Counted from the stretch's first letter, positions 33,800 to 42,422 are shown. The stretch: DNA of 52,299 bases from Nitrospira sp. (GCA_005116945.1 SWDH01000027.1:1-52299); one strand, 5' to 3'. Numbers and translations are program-made. The notes: generated by a model not told the origin, from the sequence alone.

Positions 33800-36589
33800 G
33801 TGGGTACGGCACGGAAGACTCCGAGAAAGACTAATCCTGCTAAAGCTGGGGCCAAACGCAAAGGCGCCAAGCCAAGACCTATGAAAAGGCCACTTCCTCG
33901 TTCAGAACGCGATGCCTCTCAGATGCCGCAGAACGAGGAACTGCGCCAGGCTCAGATCGAACTCGAAGCGGCCCGTGATCGCTATGCGGCGCTCTACGAT
34001 TTCTCCCCAGCAGGCCATCTTATGTTGGATAGCCACGGCACGATTGTGGAGGCTAATCTGAGGGCTGGGACGCTCCTCGGTGTCAACCAGAAAGAGCTGA
34101 TCGGCCAATCATTCGGCCACTTCGTTGCACAGGATGATCAGGACACCCTCCATCGGCATTGTCAGGAAGTCTTTAAGACAGGCACCCGGCAAAGTTGCGA
34201 GATGCGGCTCACGGAAAATCCAGACGCCGCCTGTTGTGTCCATCTCGAGAGCATCGCGATGCAGGAGGAATCAGGGCATAGTGCCCATTGGCGGACGGCG
34301 CTTCTCGATATCACCGAACGGAAGCGGGCTGAGCAGGAACAAGCCCGGCTCATCGAGGACCTGACTCGGTCGCAACAACATTTTCAATCTCTCTTCCACT
34401 GGATTCCCTCCGCCGTCGGAATCAGTACCGTGGCGGACGGTCGATTTATTGATGTGAATGAGGGGCTTAGCCGGCTGACCGGGTATAGGCGAGAGGAAGT
34501 GATTGGCCGTACCACTTTAGAATTGGGAATGTGGGCTGATCCATCCCAACGCGCGATTGTGCTCCAAGAAATTCGGGAACAGGGCTTTCTGCACAATCGG
34601 GAAGGACAGCTTCGGACCAAGTCCGGAGAGATTCGTTCTCTCATGATCTCCGTCCACCCGATCCAACTCGGGGCCACTCCCTGCCTGATCTATCTGGCTC
34701 ATGATATTACCGATCGCAAGCGGGCGGAGGAGGCGCTGCGTAAAAGCGAGGACCAGTATCGCGCGCTGTATCAAGACAGCCCCTTCATGTATTTCACCGT
34801 GAGCGCGGATGGAGCCATCCTTTCCGTCAACCGGCTGGGTGCTGAATCGCTCGGTTTTCTGGCCGAGGAACTGATGGGCCGGTCCGTATTGTCGATATTC
34901 CATGAGGAAGATCGGGCCGCGGCGCGCATGTCCCTCGACAGAAGTTTGGCGAATCCAACCGATCTGGCCACCTGGGAGTTCCGCAAAGTGCGTAAGGATG
35001 GGACCACCCTCTGGGTCCGGGAAACGGTCCGGCTCGTAGAGGACGATGGTGGAGCGCTTGTCATGCTACTTGCCTGTGAAGACATCACCGAGCGAAAACG
35101 AGCGGAGGAGGCGTTGCGCGAGAGTGAATCGCGCTTCCGGATCATGGCGGATACGGCGCCGACCCTGATCTGGATGTCGGGCCTCGACAAGTTGTGCACG
35201 TATGTTAATCAGGTCTGGTTGGACTATACCGGCCGGACGATGGAGCAGGAACTGGGGAACGGCTGGACGGACGGCGTGCACCAGGAAGACGTCGACCGTT
35301 GTCGGAAGACGTATGCCGAGGCGTTCGATCGGCGCGAGCCCTTCCAGATGGAATACCGCCTACGCAAAGCGGATGGGCAATATGGCTGGGTGTTTGATAA
35401 AGGCGTACCGCGCTACTTCCCCTCCGGCGAGTTTGCGGGATACATCGGCACCTGCATCGACATGACTGAACGCAAGTGGGCCGAGGCGGCACTGCAGGCC
35501 AGCGACGTCTTTACCCGTGCGGTCCTGAACTCACTTTCCGCGCCTGTCTGCGTGCTGGACAAAGAAGGGGTCATCGTCACGACGAATGATCCCTGGAGAG
35601 AATTTACCAAACGGCACGTGGATCGTGCCTTCATCTTTGGGGAGGTCTCAGACAATTATCTTGATTGCTGTCGTCATACCGCTGCCGGCAGTCTGTTGGA
35701 AGGCCAGGCTATTCTTCAAGGTGTTGAGGATGTACTGATGGGCAGCGAACGGAGTTTTATCTATGAATATGCCTGTCATGTGCCGGAAGAGGAATGCTGG
35801 TTTCTGATGCGCGTGACTCCGTTGAAAGATGCGAAGGGCGTGGTCATTTCTCATACGGATATCTCACGGCGTGTCCGGATGGGGTTGGCGCTGGAGCAAA
35901 AAACAGTGCTGCTCGGCGAAAAACAGAAGGAATTGGAATCCTTGGCCGGGAAGCTGATCGAAACTCAAGAAGCTGAGCGCAAGCGGATTGCACGCGAACT
36001 GCACGACGACTTCAATCAGCGATTGGCGGCTCTGTCGCTGGAACTGGAGAGCATGGAGAGAGCCCCTATCGCTCTACCAGAGCCGATCGCCCGGCAACTC
36101 GCCGCGGTCCGCGTTCAGACTGGAATGCTGTCCGATGACCTGCACGATCTGGCGTACAGGTTGCACCCGTCCTTGCTCGAGCATGTTGGCCTGGAGGTTG
36201 CTGCACGAGATCACGTCTCCGAGTTTGCGAAGCGGACCGGGTTGTCCGTGAGGTTTATCGGCCGAGAGGTACCGAAGATGCTCTCGCCGGAGGTCGCCAC
36301 CAATCTGTTTCGCGTCTTGCAGGAGAGTTTGCAGAATGTATCCAAGCATGCCCAGGCGACAGACGTCACTGTCAGACTGAGCGGCTCGTCCAAAGGGGTC
36401 GGCTTGTCGGTGCGCGATAATGGCAACGGGTTCGACTTTGAGGACAAGAACGCCGGCGTAAGAGGACTTGGCTTGGTGAGCATGCAGGAGCGCACGCGTG
36501 GATTGGGAGGGCTTCTTCGGATCCATTCCTTGCCCAGGAGCGGGACGAAGATCTGTGCGTGGATTCCCAATTTACAGGAGGACGCATGA
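33800..36589 (+). CDS. Cytoplasmic multi-PAS sensor histidine kinase, NarX-type core
   Basis: A 929-residue kinase without membrane segments, starting at GTG 33800. A very basic head (RKTPRKTNPAKAGAKRKGAK) is followed by five PAS domains (roughly 50-175, 190-310, 320-440, 450-570 and 580-695), most ending in DITERKRAEE-like linkers. Then come a HisKA_3 dimerisation domain with ERKRIARELHDDFNQR (phospho-accepting His735) and an HATPase domain with NVSKHAQ, DNGNGFD and GLGLVSM (about 845-920). It senses a soluble, probably redox or metabolite, signal and should phosphorylate the NarL-type regulator whose start codon overlaps its stop (ATGA). The signal cannot be read from the sequence. Confidence 0.92.
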   Translation: MGTARKTPRKTNPAKAGAKRKGAKPRPMKRPLPRSERDASQMPQNEELRQAQIELEAARDRYAALYDFSPAGHLMLDSHGTIVEANLRAGTLLGVNQKELIGQSFGHFVAQDDQDTLHRHCQEVFKTGTRQSCEMRLTENPDAACCVHLESIAMQEESGHSAHWRTALLDITERKRAEQEQARLIEDLTRSQQHFQSLFHWIPSAVGISTVADGRFIDVNEGLSRLTGYRREEVIGRTTLELGMWADPSQRAIVLQEIREQGFLHNREGQLRTKSGEIRSLMISVHPIQLGATPCLIYLAHDITDRKRAEEALRKSEDQYRALYQDSPFMYFTVSADGAILSVNRLGAESLGFLAEELMGRSVLSIFHEEDRAAARMSLDRSLANPTDLATWEFRKVRKDGTTLWVRETVRLVEDDGGALVMLLACEDITERKRAEEALRESESRFRIMADTAPTLIWMSGLDKLCTYVNQVWLDYTGRTMEQELGNGWTDGVHQEDVDRCRKTYAEAFDRREPFQMEYRLRKADGQYGWVFDKGVPRYFPSGEFAGYIGTCIDMTERKWAEAALQASDVFTRAVLNSLSAPVCVLDKEGVIVTTNDPWREFTKRHVDRAFIFGEVSDNYLDCCRHTAAGSLLEGQAILQGVEDVLMGSERSFIYEYACHVPEEECWFLMRVTPLKDAKGVVISHTDISRRVRMGLALEQKTVLLGEKQKELESLAGKLIETQEAERKRIARELHDDFNQRLAALSLELESMERAPIALPEPIARQLAAVRVQTGMLSDDLHDLAYRLHPSLLEHVGLEVAARDHVSEFAKRTGLSVRFIGREVPKMLSPEVATNLFRVLQESLQNVSKHAQATDVTVRLSGSSKGVGLSVRDNGNGFDFEDKNAGVRGLGLVSMQERTRGLGGLLRIHSLPRSGTKICAWIPNLQEDA

Positions 36590-37233
36590 AGAAACCACGT
36601 GTGCTCATGGCTGATGACCATTCGTTGATCCTCGCCGGATTGCGGAAGCTCGTGGAAGTTGAGTGTGAGGTGGTGGGCACGGTGGAAGACGGGCGATCAT
36701 TGGTTGAAGCGGCGCAGAAGTTACAGCCGGATCTGATTCTCCTGGACATTGCGATGCCGTTTTTAAATGGGCTCGAAGCGGCCCGGCAACTCCGGGTACT
36801 GGTGCCGGAAAGCAAACTCATTTTTCTCACCATGCATGCCAGCCCGACCTATGCCACCGAGGCGTTCCAGGCAGGGGCTTCAGGATATCTCCTCAAGCGC
36901 TCCGCGGCCTCAGAGCTCAGCGCGGCGATCCGATCAGTCCTCCACGGCCAACATTATCTGACCCCATTGATTACGAAAGATGTGCTGGACTCGGTTCTCA
37001 ATCCCTCCTCGGGAGAACGAGGTACGACTGTGTCCATGGCGCTTACCCCGCGCCAGCGGGAAGTGCTGCAGCTTGTCGCTGAGGGCCGCGGCACCAAGGC
37101 GATTGCCACGGCGCTCAAGGTGTCGGTGAAAACGGTGGAGTTTCACAAGTCCCGCATCATGCAGCAGTTGGACATTCATACCACTGCCAGTTTGACCAAG
37201 TATGCGATCACTCACGGCATCACCAGCCTCTAG
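36586..37233 (+). CDS. NarL/FixJ-type response regulator
   Basis: A 215-residue regulator. The ATG at 36586 overlaps the kinase stop (ATGA), with AGGAGG directly upstream, so the pair is coupled. The receiver domain (1-125) has the acidic pair ADDH near residue 10, phospho-acceptor Asp54 (LILLDIAMP) and Lys in GYLLKRSAA. The LuxR-type helix-turn-helix (about 148-210) is LTPRQREVLQLVAEGR followed by VSVKTVEFHKSRIMQQL. It should bind DNA when phosphorylated by the PAS kinase. The CTAG sites at 33369-33406, 33623-33638 and 37347-37384 are the nearest candidate targets. Confidence 0.93.
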   Translation: MKKPRVLMADDHSLILAGLRKLVEVECEVVGTVEDGRSLVEAAQKLQPDLILLDIAMPFLNGLEAARQLRVLVPESKLIFLTMHASPTYATEAFQAGASGYLLKRSAASELSAAIRSVLHGQHYLTPLITKDVLDSVLNPSSGERGTTVSMALTPRQREVLQLVAEGRGTKAIATALKVSVKTVEFHKSRIMQQLDIHTTASLTKYAITHGITSL

Positions 37234-37244
37234 CCGGACGTAGC

Positions 37245-37313
37245 GCGTGAAAGGTAAAACGTGAGACGTGAAACGTCGCTCGTTTCCGGACTAGAACGTT
37301 TCACTTTTCACGA
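37245..37313 (+). repeat. Family D palindrome (D2)
   Basis: GCGTGAAAGGTAAAACGTGA and GAACGTTTCACTTTTCACGA are imperfect inverted repeats just after the regulator stop. They could form a hairpin at the end of the kinase-regulator transcript. Confidence 0.72.
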
Positions 37314-37346
37314 GAGACCCCCTACGTCTCGCGCCCCTGCCGGGAT

Positions 37347-37413
37347 CTAGTCGAATGGCCCCTCAATGCTAGGGTTTCACCTAGTTTCTTTCACTCTCAA
37401 AAAATCCTATAAT
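37347..37413 (+). promoter_or_regulatory. Promoter with triple-CTAG operator (receiver-only regulator)
   Basis: CTAG at 37347, 37369 and 37381 (spacings 22 and 12), -35 TTTCTT (37385-37390) immediately after the last CTAG, a 17-base spacer and a consensus -10 TATAAT (37408-37413). Predicted transcription would start near 37420, about 30 bases before the gene. The geometry is the same as the leftward promoter at 33340-33406. Confidence 0.72.
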
Positions 37414-37451
37414 ATCTATATCGTTGCCTGTCCTAGATGAGACGATAACAC

Positions 37452-37883
37452 ATGAAGAAACTGCGGATCCTTCTAGCCGACGACCATCCGGAAATGCTGA
37501 ACGCGATATGTGGTGTGTTGGAAGACAAGTTTGGCGAGGTCGTGGAGACGGTGGGAGATGGGGAGGCCCTTGTGGAAGCGGCACAACGGCTGAAGCCCGA
37601 CATTATTATCGCGGATATTTCGATGCCCAGGCTGAACGGCCTCGAGGCCACTCGAGTCTTACAGGCCAGTGTTCCACAGAGCAAAGTCATCATTCTTTCG
37701 GTTCATCGGGAGCCTGTTTACGTGTCCTTGGCGTTCAATGCAGGAGCTCGCGGGTACCTGCTTAAGAGAACGGGCCTCCATACAGAATTGCCGAAAGCGC
37801 TTCAGTGTGTGACCGCGGGCGATCGCTATATCGGGTTGGGGATACGAGAAGAGTGCGCGCTTTCGGATGGAGCCGAAGTGTAG
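37452..37883 (+). CDS. Receiver-only response regulator
   Basis: A 143-residue stand-alone receiver domain with ADDH near residue 10, phospho-acceptor Asp55 (IIIADISMP), Ser/Thr in ILSVHRE and Lys in GYLLKRTG. After the receiver there is only a short tail and no DNA-binding domain, in contrast to the 215-residue regulator next door, to which it is otherwise similar (GDGEALVEAAQRLKPD). It may act as a phosphate sink or as an adaptor for another kinase. It has its own CTAG-type promoter. The ribosome-binding site is weak. Confidence 0.9.
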   Translation: MKKLRILLADDHPEMLNAICGVLEDKFGEVVETVGDGEALVEAAQRLKPDIIIADISMPRLNGLEATRVLQASVPQSKVIILSVHREPVYVSLAFNAGARGYLLKRTGLHTELPKALQCVTAGDRYIGLGIREECALSDGAEV

Positions 37884-37992
37884 CAGGCCGCGGAACCATC
37901 TGGCCTACCTGTTTCGCTCTTACAACCAGACAGACTGAACGGCATACATGAACGAGCCAGGCTGGCGGATGCTTAGTGTTCTGCCGCCTGCT

Positions 37993-38862
37993 TCATGAGT
38001 GAAAGGCCAGCACCGGGCAGGGCATCTTGTGCAACACGGCATGAGATACGCTCCCGAGCACAAAGCGAGTGATGCCCTTCCTGCCTCTTGTACCCATCAG
38101 AATCAGATCCGATCGCAGGGTGGTCGCTTGTTGCAAGATCATGGCAGAGGGTGTTCCGACCACAGCGACTCCATGCGCCTGATAGCCTATGGCGCGCAGA
38201 CGTTCTGCCACACTCTCGACGTACTCGGCTTGCGTCTCCAGTATCTCGGTGGAGGCTGCAGCAGCTTTGGCATTGTCCGGCCATGGCGGCTCTGTCGAAG
38301 GCAAGACAGTCATGAGTGTTAACTCAACCGCTTCGTGAAACGGTTTGAGCTGGAGAAAACGAATCGCGGCTTCCGCGTCGAATGAGCCTTCGAGTGGCAG
38401 TAAGATCTGTTTCATCGCTTTGACCGGGCCGTTCACGATCAATGTGGCGCAAGGGGCCAGGGTGAGGATGCGGTGTGACACGCTGCCGAGTAGCCGCTCC
38501 TTGATGGGGCCAAGACCCCGTGCTCCGATCACGATGAGGTCGGTGTGCTGCTCCTCAGCCATCGAGATAATCACTTCTGCCGGAGATCCGATTTGAAGAT
38601 GTTTCCTTGTGGGGCCTGCGTGCAGCGGGAGGAGGGACTGAACCCGATCGAGCAGCCGTTCGCCGTCTTCCCGCATGCTCTGCTCAAGAGCCGTATACAT
38701 CTCCTCCACCGCTTCCGGCACCATCATCATTTCAGGGTACGCCGGCCGTGGGACGTTCAAGGCGTGAAGCAGGGTGAGTTGTTCTGCCCGGGCTATGTAT
38801 TTCATGACATGAACGGCCTCATAGGAATTATCCGATCCGTCAACCGCGAGTATGGTTTTCAT
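37993..38862 (-). CDS. Universal stress protein, tandem UspA domains
   Basis: A 289-residue protein with two UspA domains (about 1-145 and 150-289). Both ATP-binding signatures are complete: GARGLGPIKERLLGS and GTRGRKGITRFVLGS. AAAGGAGC lies just upstream of the ATG. The start overlaps the stop of the hydrolase gene by four bases (ATGA), so the two are coupled. It is convergent with the receiver-only regulator, 109 bases away. Confidence 0.93.
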   Translation of the reverse strand: MKTILAVDGSDNSYEAVHVMKYIARAEQLTLLHALNVPRPAYPEMMMVPEAVEEMYTALEQSMREDGERLLDRVQSLLPLHAGPTRKHLQIGSPAEVIISMAEEQHTDLIVIGARGLGPIKERLLGSVSHRILTLAPCATLIVNGPVKAMKQILLPLEGSFDAEAAIRFLQLKPFHEAVELTLMTVLPSTEPPWPDNAKAAAASTEILETQAEYVESVAERLRAIGYQAHGVAVVGTPSAMILQQATTLRSDLILMGTRGRKGITRFVLGSVSHAVLHKMPCPVLAFHS

Positions 38863-39560
38863 CGAAGATGCTCCTTTGTTTGCGCACCTGTACTCTTGTG
38901 CTTCGCAGGGTGAACGTGTTGCTGAAACCAGGCGAGCGCATGCTCCGCCACCTGCTCAAGTGTGCCGGGCTCTTCGAAGAGATGCGTGGCACCGGGCACG
39001 ATTACCAGACGCTTAGGATAGGAAAGCAGTCGGTAGGCTGCTCGATTCATCTCGATGACCGGTTCATCGTCTCCACCGACAATCAACATGGTCGGCGCAG
39101 TAACCGACGGCAGATAGGCTTCGGCCAGATCCGGCCTGCCCCCTCGCGACACGATGGCCTGAATCGACGAGGGGTCGCGTGCTGCCGCCTGCAGCGCCGC
39201 GCCTGCTCCGGTACTGGCTCCAAAATAGCCGATGCCCAGGCCCTTCGTCCGGTCGTCCTGTTCGAGCCAGGTTTTGGCCAACAGAAGCCGATCTGCCAGC
39301 AGGTCGATGTCGAAGACCTTGCGGCGGTCTTCGGCTTCATCCGGGGTCAGGAGGTCGATCAAGAGCGTGGCCACTCTTCCTTGCTGGAGAAACCGGGCGA
39401 CGAAATTATTGCGCGGACTGAATCGCCCGCTGCCGCTTCCGTGGGCGAAGACCACCATGCCGAGCGGCGACACAGGAATCCCCAGATGGCCTTTCAGGCT
39501 GACGCGGCTGGATCGGATCGTCACCTCCTGTGGAGCTTGCATGTCCGTCGATGATGCCAT
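38859..39560 (-). CDS. Alpha/beta hydrolase, dienelactone-hydrolase-like
   Basis: A 233-residue cytosolic hydrolase. The oxyanion region is VVFAHGSGSGRFSPRN, the nucleophile Ser lies in FGASTGAGAA (about residue 116), the acid in VGGDDEPV (about 168) and the His in GATHLFEEPGTL (about 197). This subgroup is often linked to universal stress proteins and phosphoribosyltransferase domains in bacterial genomes; the substrate is unknown. AAAGGAAG precedes the ATG. It is translationally coupled to the downstream stress-protein gene. Repeat B4 lies just upstream. Confidence 0.85.
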   Translation of the reverse strand: MASSTDMQAPQEVTIRSSRVSLKGHLGIPVSPLGMVVFAHGSGSGRFSPRNNFVARFLQQGRVATLLIDLLTPDEAEDRRKVFDIDLLADRLLLAKTWLEQDDRTKGLGIGYFGASTGAGAALQAAARDPSSIQAIVSRGGRPDLAEAYLPSVTAPTMLIVGGDDEPVIEMNRAAYRLLSYPKRLVIVPGATHLFEEPGTLEQVAEHALAWFQQHVHPAKHKSTGAQTKEHLR

Positions 39561-39573
39561 CGTCTTCCTTTAA

Positions 39574-39891
39574 TAGGATGCTGAAAAAGTCGCTTTACTC
39601 ACCCGCCCAGCCCCTGCGCGCCGAGACGCACCTTTCAGCAAGCGGCGTTCTCGCATCGCTCAGATCCTCAACGGGGACCCGGCCGCCTCACTAACTCGGC
39701 GGCGCGCACAGACGTGGTGCTCCTTATTCGTCGCACCGTGCGCCCCAGAGGGTACGCTTCCGGTCCTTCACTCGCTGCGGTCTTGCTGGACAGCCTTTTT
39801 GAGCATCCTGCTGGCCATTCAAGCACGAGCACCCCATGTATTACCTCCACAGCGTGTCGTACAAAAACTGGGTCTTTCCGCAGACTGCTAG
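39574..39891 (+). repeat. Family B hairpin element with right module (B4, expanded)
   Basis: It runs from TAGGATGCTGAAAAAGTCGC at the left, through CAGCCTTTTTGAGCATCCTG at 39791-39810, to CTTTCCGCAGACTGCTAG at 39891. The interior is enlarged by about 110 bases that differ from the B1/B2 insert, so it may be an independent insertion. The 349-base gap holds no gene. Confidence 0.8.
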
Positions 39892-39909
39892 GTCTCGATC
39901 GTCCTACGC

Positions 39910-40854
39910 TCACAGGATGAGCGACGCGATTCCCAGATACACCGCCACACTGAGAATGTCTTGTACCACGGTGGCCACAGGACCACTCGCGAGTGCGGGA
40001 TCAATGCCTGCTCGGCTCAGTCCAATCGGTAACAGGCTGGCGACGAACGTCGCGATCATGGCGGTCAAGGCGAGCGTGATCGCGAGCGTAAAGGCGACCG
40101 ATCTCGCCCCGCCCCAGGCCAGCAGGCAGGCTCCAGCGGACAGTCCCACGATCCCGCCGATGAGGAGGCCGACCGCACCTTCCCGTAATAATTGCGCCCC
40201 CAACGACACCCTCCCGTAAGCTAACGCACGGACGAGAATTGTTTCAGTTTGGGTTCCGACGGCGTCGGCCATATACACGACCAGCGGTAAAAAGAAAGCC
40301 AAGGTGATGTTCTCTTTCAGCGTGGCTTCGAGCAACGACGCGACCGCACCGGCCAAGAATCCTCCTGCCAACCCGATCAAGAGCCAGGGCACACGCGCTC
40401 GAACGATCTGAGCAATTCCTCCCACCTCAGGCGGGGCCGGATGAAAGGCGGCAAGACCCCCCATGCGCAGAATGTCGTCCACATGTTCTTCATGCAGCAG
40501 CGCCAGCAACCGTCCGATAGGGATGGCCCCCATGAATCGGCTGGACTCGTCGAGCACCGCCACGTCGGCATCGTGTTGCTCGACGGCGAGCAGGGCCACG
40601 GTTTCCGCATTGTCGCCGACTCGGACGATCAACGGCGGATCCCCACGTAGCGTATCCAGCCGACTTTCTGGGGAAGCTGCGAGCAGGCGTTCGATCGGGA
40701 CTTGCCCGGCCAGCCGCAATGCGTCGTCCACCACGTACACATGCCCGACTTCTGCCCATGTCCGGCTCTGCAACAACTTCATGGCGTCGGCTACCGTGTT
40801 GTCCTCGCGAGCCTGCGGGACAGTCGCCGTCATCAGATCCGCCGCGGTCGCCAT
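39910..40854 (-). CDS. MgtE-like divalent cation transporter without N-terminal domain
   Basis: A 314-residue protein with two CBS motifs (about 1-125) followed by an MgtE membrane domain with five helices (about 155-314). The pore-region motifs PLVVYMADAVGTQTET and DPALASGPVATVVQD correspond to those of MgtE Mg2+ channels. Standard MgtE is about 450 residues and begins with an acidic MgtE_N domain that closes the pore at high Mg2+; here that domain is absent, and the protein starts directly in the CBS region. AGGA lies nine bases before the ATG. A possible 59-residue gene ends 11 bases upstream. Confidence 0.85.
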   Translation of the reverse strand: MATAADLMTATVPQAREDNTVADAMKLLQSRTWAEVGHVYVVDDALRLAGQVPIERLLAASPESRLDTLRGDPPLIVRVGDNAETVALLAVEQHDADVAVLDESSRFMGAIPIGRLLALLHEEHVDDILRMGGLAAFHPAPPEVGGIAQIVRARVPWLLIGLAGGFLAGAVASLLEATLKENITLAFFLPLVVYMADAVGTQTETILVRALAYGRVSLGAQLLREGAVGLLIGGIVGLSAGACLLAWGGARSVAFTLAITLALTAMIATFVASLLPIGLSRAGIDPALASGPVATVVQDILSVAVYLGIASLIL

Positions 40855-40865
40855 GGCACCGGTTC

Positions 40866-41045
40866 CTATACCGTCAGTGTTATCCGATCATCACGGCGAA
40901 GACGTGTGCGGTTCGATTGTTTCACCACGCGATGTAGCCAGTTGCGATGGGTGGTTCGGTTCATCATGATTCCGAGCTGAGCGACTTCGCCACAATTCAC
41001 GCAACGCCACACCCGTAACCAGAGCGGGTCGCTGCTGCTGCCCAT
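40866..41045 (-). CDS. Possible 59-residue protein with a CxxC motif
   Basis: A short frame beginning MGSSSDPLWLRVWRCVNCGE and ending in a strongly basic tail (VKQSNRTRLRRDDRI). One CxxC pair is visible. The start has no clear ribosome-binding site, but the frame ends 11 bases before the MgtE-like gene on the same strand, and the composition is protein-like. No family is recognised. It could be a genuine small zinc-binding protein or a chance frame. Confidence 0.45.
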   Translation of the reverse strand: MGSSSDPLWLRVWRCVNCGEVAQLGIMMNRTTHRNWLHRVVKQSNRTRLRRDDRITLTV

Positions 41046-41147
41046 GTCGATTTAGGAATCCACGGTCATCATTCCGTGATATCGGTGGCACGGCATCGCA
41101 CATCTCCTTTGGTACTCTTGCTCCGCACGACGAGCAAGCTCGGGCGA

Positions 41148-41355
41148 CTAACAGGCTACAGAAAACGTAACGTACACTTCTTGAACACCGTTGGATCTCC
41201 CACTAGTGTCGATGCAGGAATCGCCGCAGGATGCTCAAAAAGGCCGTTCAGCAAGGCCGCAGTCGATGAAAGCACCGGAGGCGTAGCCTCTGGGCTACGT
41301 TGAGGATGCTTTCGAGGCGAGAACGCTGCTGGCGGACTTTTTCAGCATCCTGCTA
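41148..41355 (-). repeat. Family B hairpin element with right module (B5)
   Basis: Reverse orientation. The hairpin at 41228-41355 has inner stems GTAGCC/GGCTAC and GAAAGCA/TGCTTTC. The right module continues to CTAACAGGCTACAGAAAA at 41148-41165. Its left end overlaps the TAG stop of the 31-residue membrane protein. Confidence 0.88.
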
Positions 41356-41448
41356 CTGACAGTCAGTTGGACAGAAGAACAGGATATACAGCCCGACCGC
41401 CAACCCTAGCAGCACCGCCCCTAAGAGCAACCATTGATTGCGCGTCAT
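41353..41448 (-). CDS. 31-residue single-span membrane peptide
   Basis: A short protein, MTRNQWLLLGAVLLGLAVGL followed by YILFFCPTDCQ: a basic head, one hydrophobic helix (about 6-26) and two cysteines at the C-terminal end (C27, C31). An AAGGAG lies upstream, though at long distance, with a closer AAAGG. The stop TAG runs directly into repeat B5. Single-span peptides of this sort commonly assist a membrane complex, but no partner is evident. Confidence 0.55.
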   Translation of the reverse strand: MTRNQWLLLGAVLLGLAVGLYILFFCPTDCQ

Positions 41449-41824
41449 ATGTCGGCACGACCTTTCTCCTTGCAATATCTCAGCAAGTCCAATGCCGTTA
41501 TCTTAACGACTGCATGAGGGGTAAGGGGTAAAGCGTAAGGGGTGAGGAGTGAAAGGCATTCGGCTTCGTTTCTCTTCCCACTCCTCACGAGTAAAGTCTC
41601 ACGGTTCCACGCCTTCTGTCGCGTTCTGCCACAGCAAAGAAAGTCGAGCTGTAGCAGGACACCCCTGCTCACAATGCAAAGAGTCGATGGTGGATAGCGT
41701 AGGGTCCGACAAGAAAGACAAAGTCTTTGTTTCCACTATGCTCTTAGTCATTGCTCTCGACTTTTGGTGCGGTGGCACCGCCCTTGCTGGTAGCAGGGAA
41801 TGAGTCGATCCAGTGGGAGTTCGT
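41449..41824. other. Intergenic with a D-type palindrome and a doubtful short frame
   Basis: A palindrome of GGGGTAAGG and CTCCTCAC units lies at 41520-41602. A 38-residue frame (ATG 41687 to TGA 41803) contains a hydrophobic MLLVIALDFW stretch and lies before the stress-protein gene, without a convincing ribosome-binding site. AAAGACAAAGTCTTT (about 41716-41730) can form a small hairpin. Confidence 0.4.
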
Positions 41825-42331
41825 ATGGCTGACCCGTTCTGCACGAGGATTCTTGTTCCGGTGGATTTTTCTGCTTGCTCAGAAGAAGCCTTCCGCATCG
41901 CGCTGACGCTTGCCAGGACCTTTCAGGCCGAGCTGTTACTGTTGCACGTGATCGATACGAGTGCCCTGGCGGCTTTCAATCGGCTTGGGTTGTTGGCTGT
42001 GCCGTCCGACGCGCAAGCTCAGAAGCGGCGACTGCGGCATCACGCCCGCTTGAATACGCGGCGGTTACTCGATTCGGAACCGGCCAAAGGTGTGAAGATT
42101 ACCAGGCTGCTGGCGGAAGGTGTTCCCTTTGTGGAGATTGCGAAGATGGTCCGGGTGGAAAAAGTCAACCTGGTGGTGTTGGGCAGTTATGGGGGGCGGT
42201 CGGACACGCTCGAGAAAATATTTTTTGGCAGTACGGCAGAAAGGGTGGTGCGGACTGCGGGTTGTCCCGTGTTGACTGTTCCGCTGCCACCCAAGCCGAG
42301 TCGTTCATCATTCGTGAAAGGTGAAACGTAA
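41825..42331 (+). CDS. Universal stress protein, single UspA domain
   Basis: A 168-residue protein. The ATG at 41825 has GGGAG five bases upstream. It begins DPFCTRILVPVDFSACSEEA and has the nucleotide-binding pattern GSYGGRSDTLEKIFFGST, where GSYG replaces the usual G-x2-G with small-residue spacing kept. The last residues, SSFVKGET, and the stop TAA are encoded by a family D repeat (GTGAAAGGTGAAACG), so the original C-terminus was probably changed by insertion. It is followed by the cupredoxin gene 91 bases on. Confidence 0.92.
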   Translation: MADPFCTRILVPVDFSACSEEAFRIALTLARTFQAELLLLHVIDTSALAAFNRLGLLAVPSDAQAQKRRLRHHARLNTRRLLDSEPAKGVKITRLLAEGVPFVEIAKMVRVEKVNLVVLGSYGGRSDTLEKIFFGSTAERVVRTAGCPVLTVPLPPKPSRSSFVKGET

Positions 42332-42409
42332 AACGTGAAATGTCTCGGAGGAACGATATTCTCCAGTCACACGTTTCTCCTTTCACGTCTTACCTTTTAC
42401 GGTTTCAAA
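42314..42409 (+). repeat. Family D palindrome (D3)
   Basis: GTGAAAGGTGAAACGTAAAA on the left is mirrored by CACGTTTCTCCTTTCACG and TACCTTTTACGG-type units on the right. The left arm encodes the C-terminal end and stop of the stress protein; the right arm ends just before the cupredoxin ribosome-binding site. Confidence 0.78.
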
Positions 42410-42422
42410 GAAGGAGGGGTAC

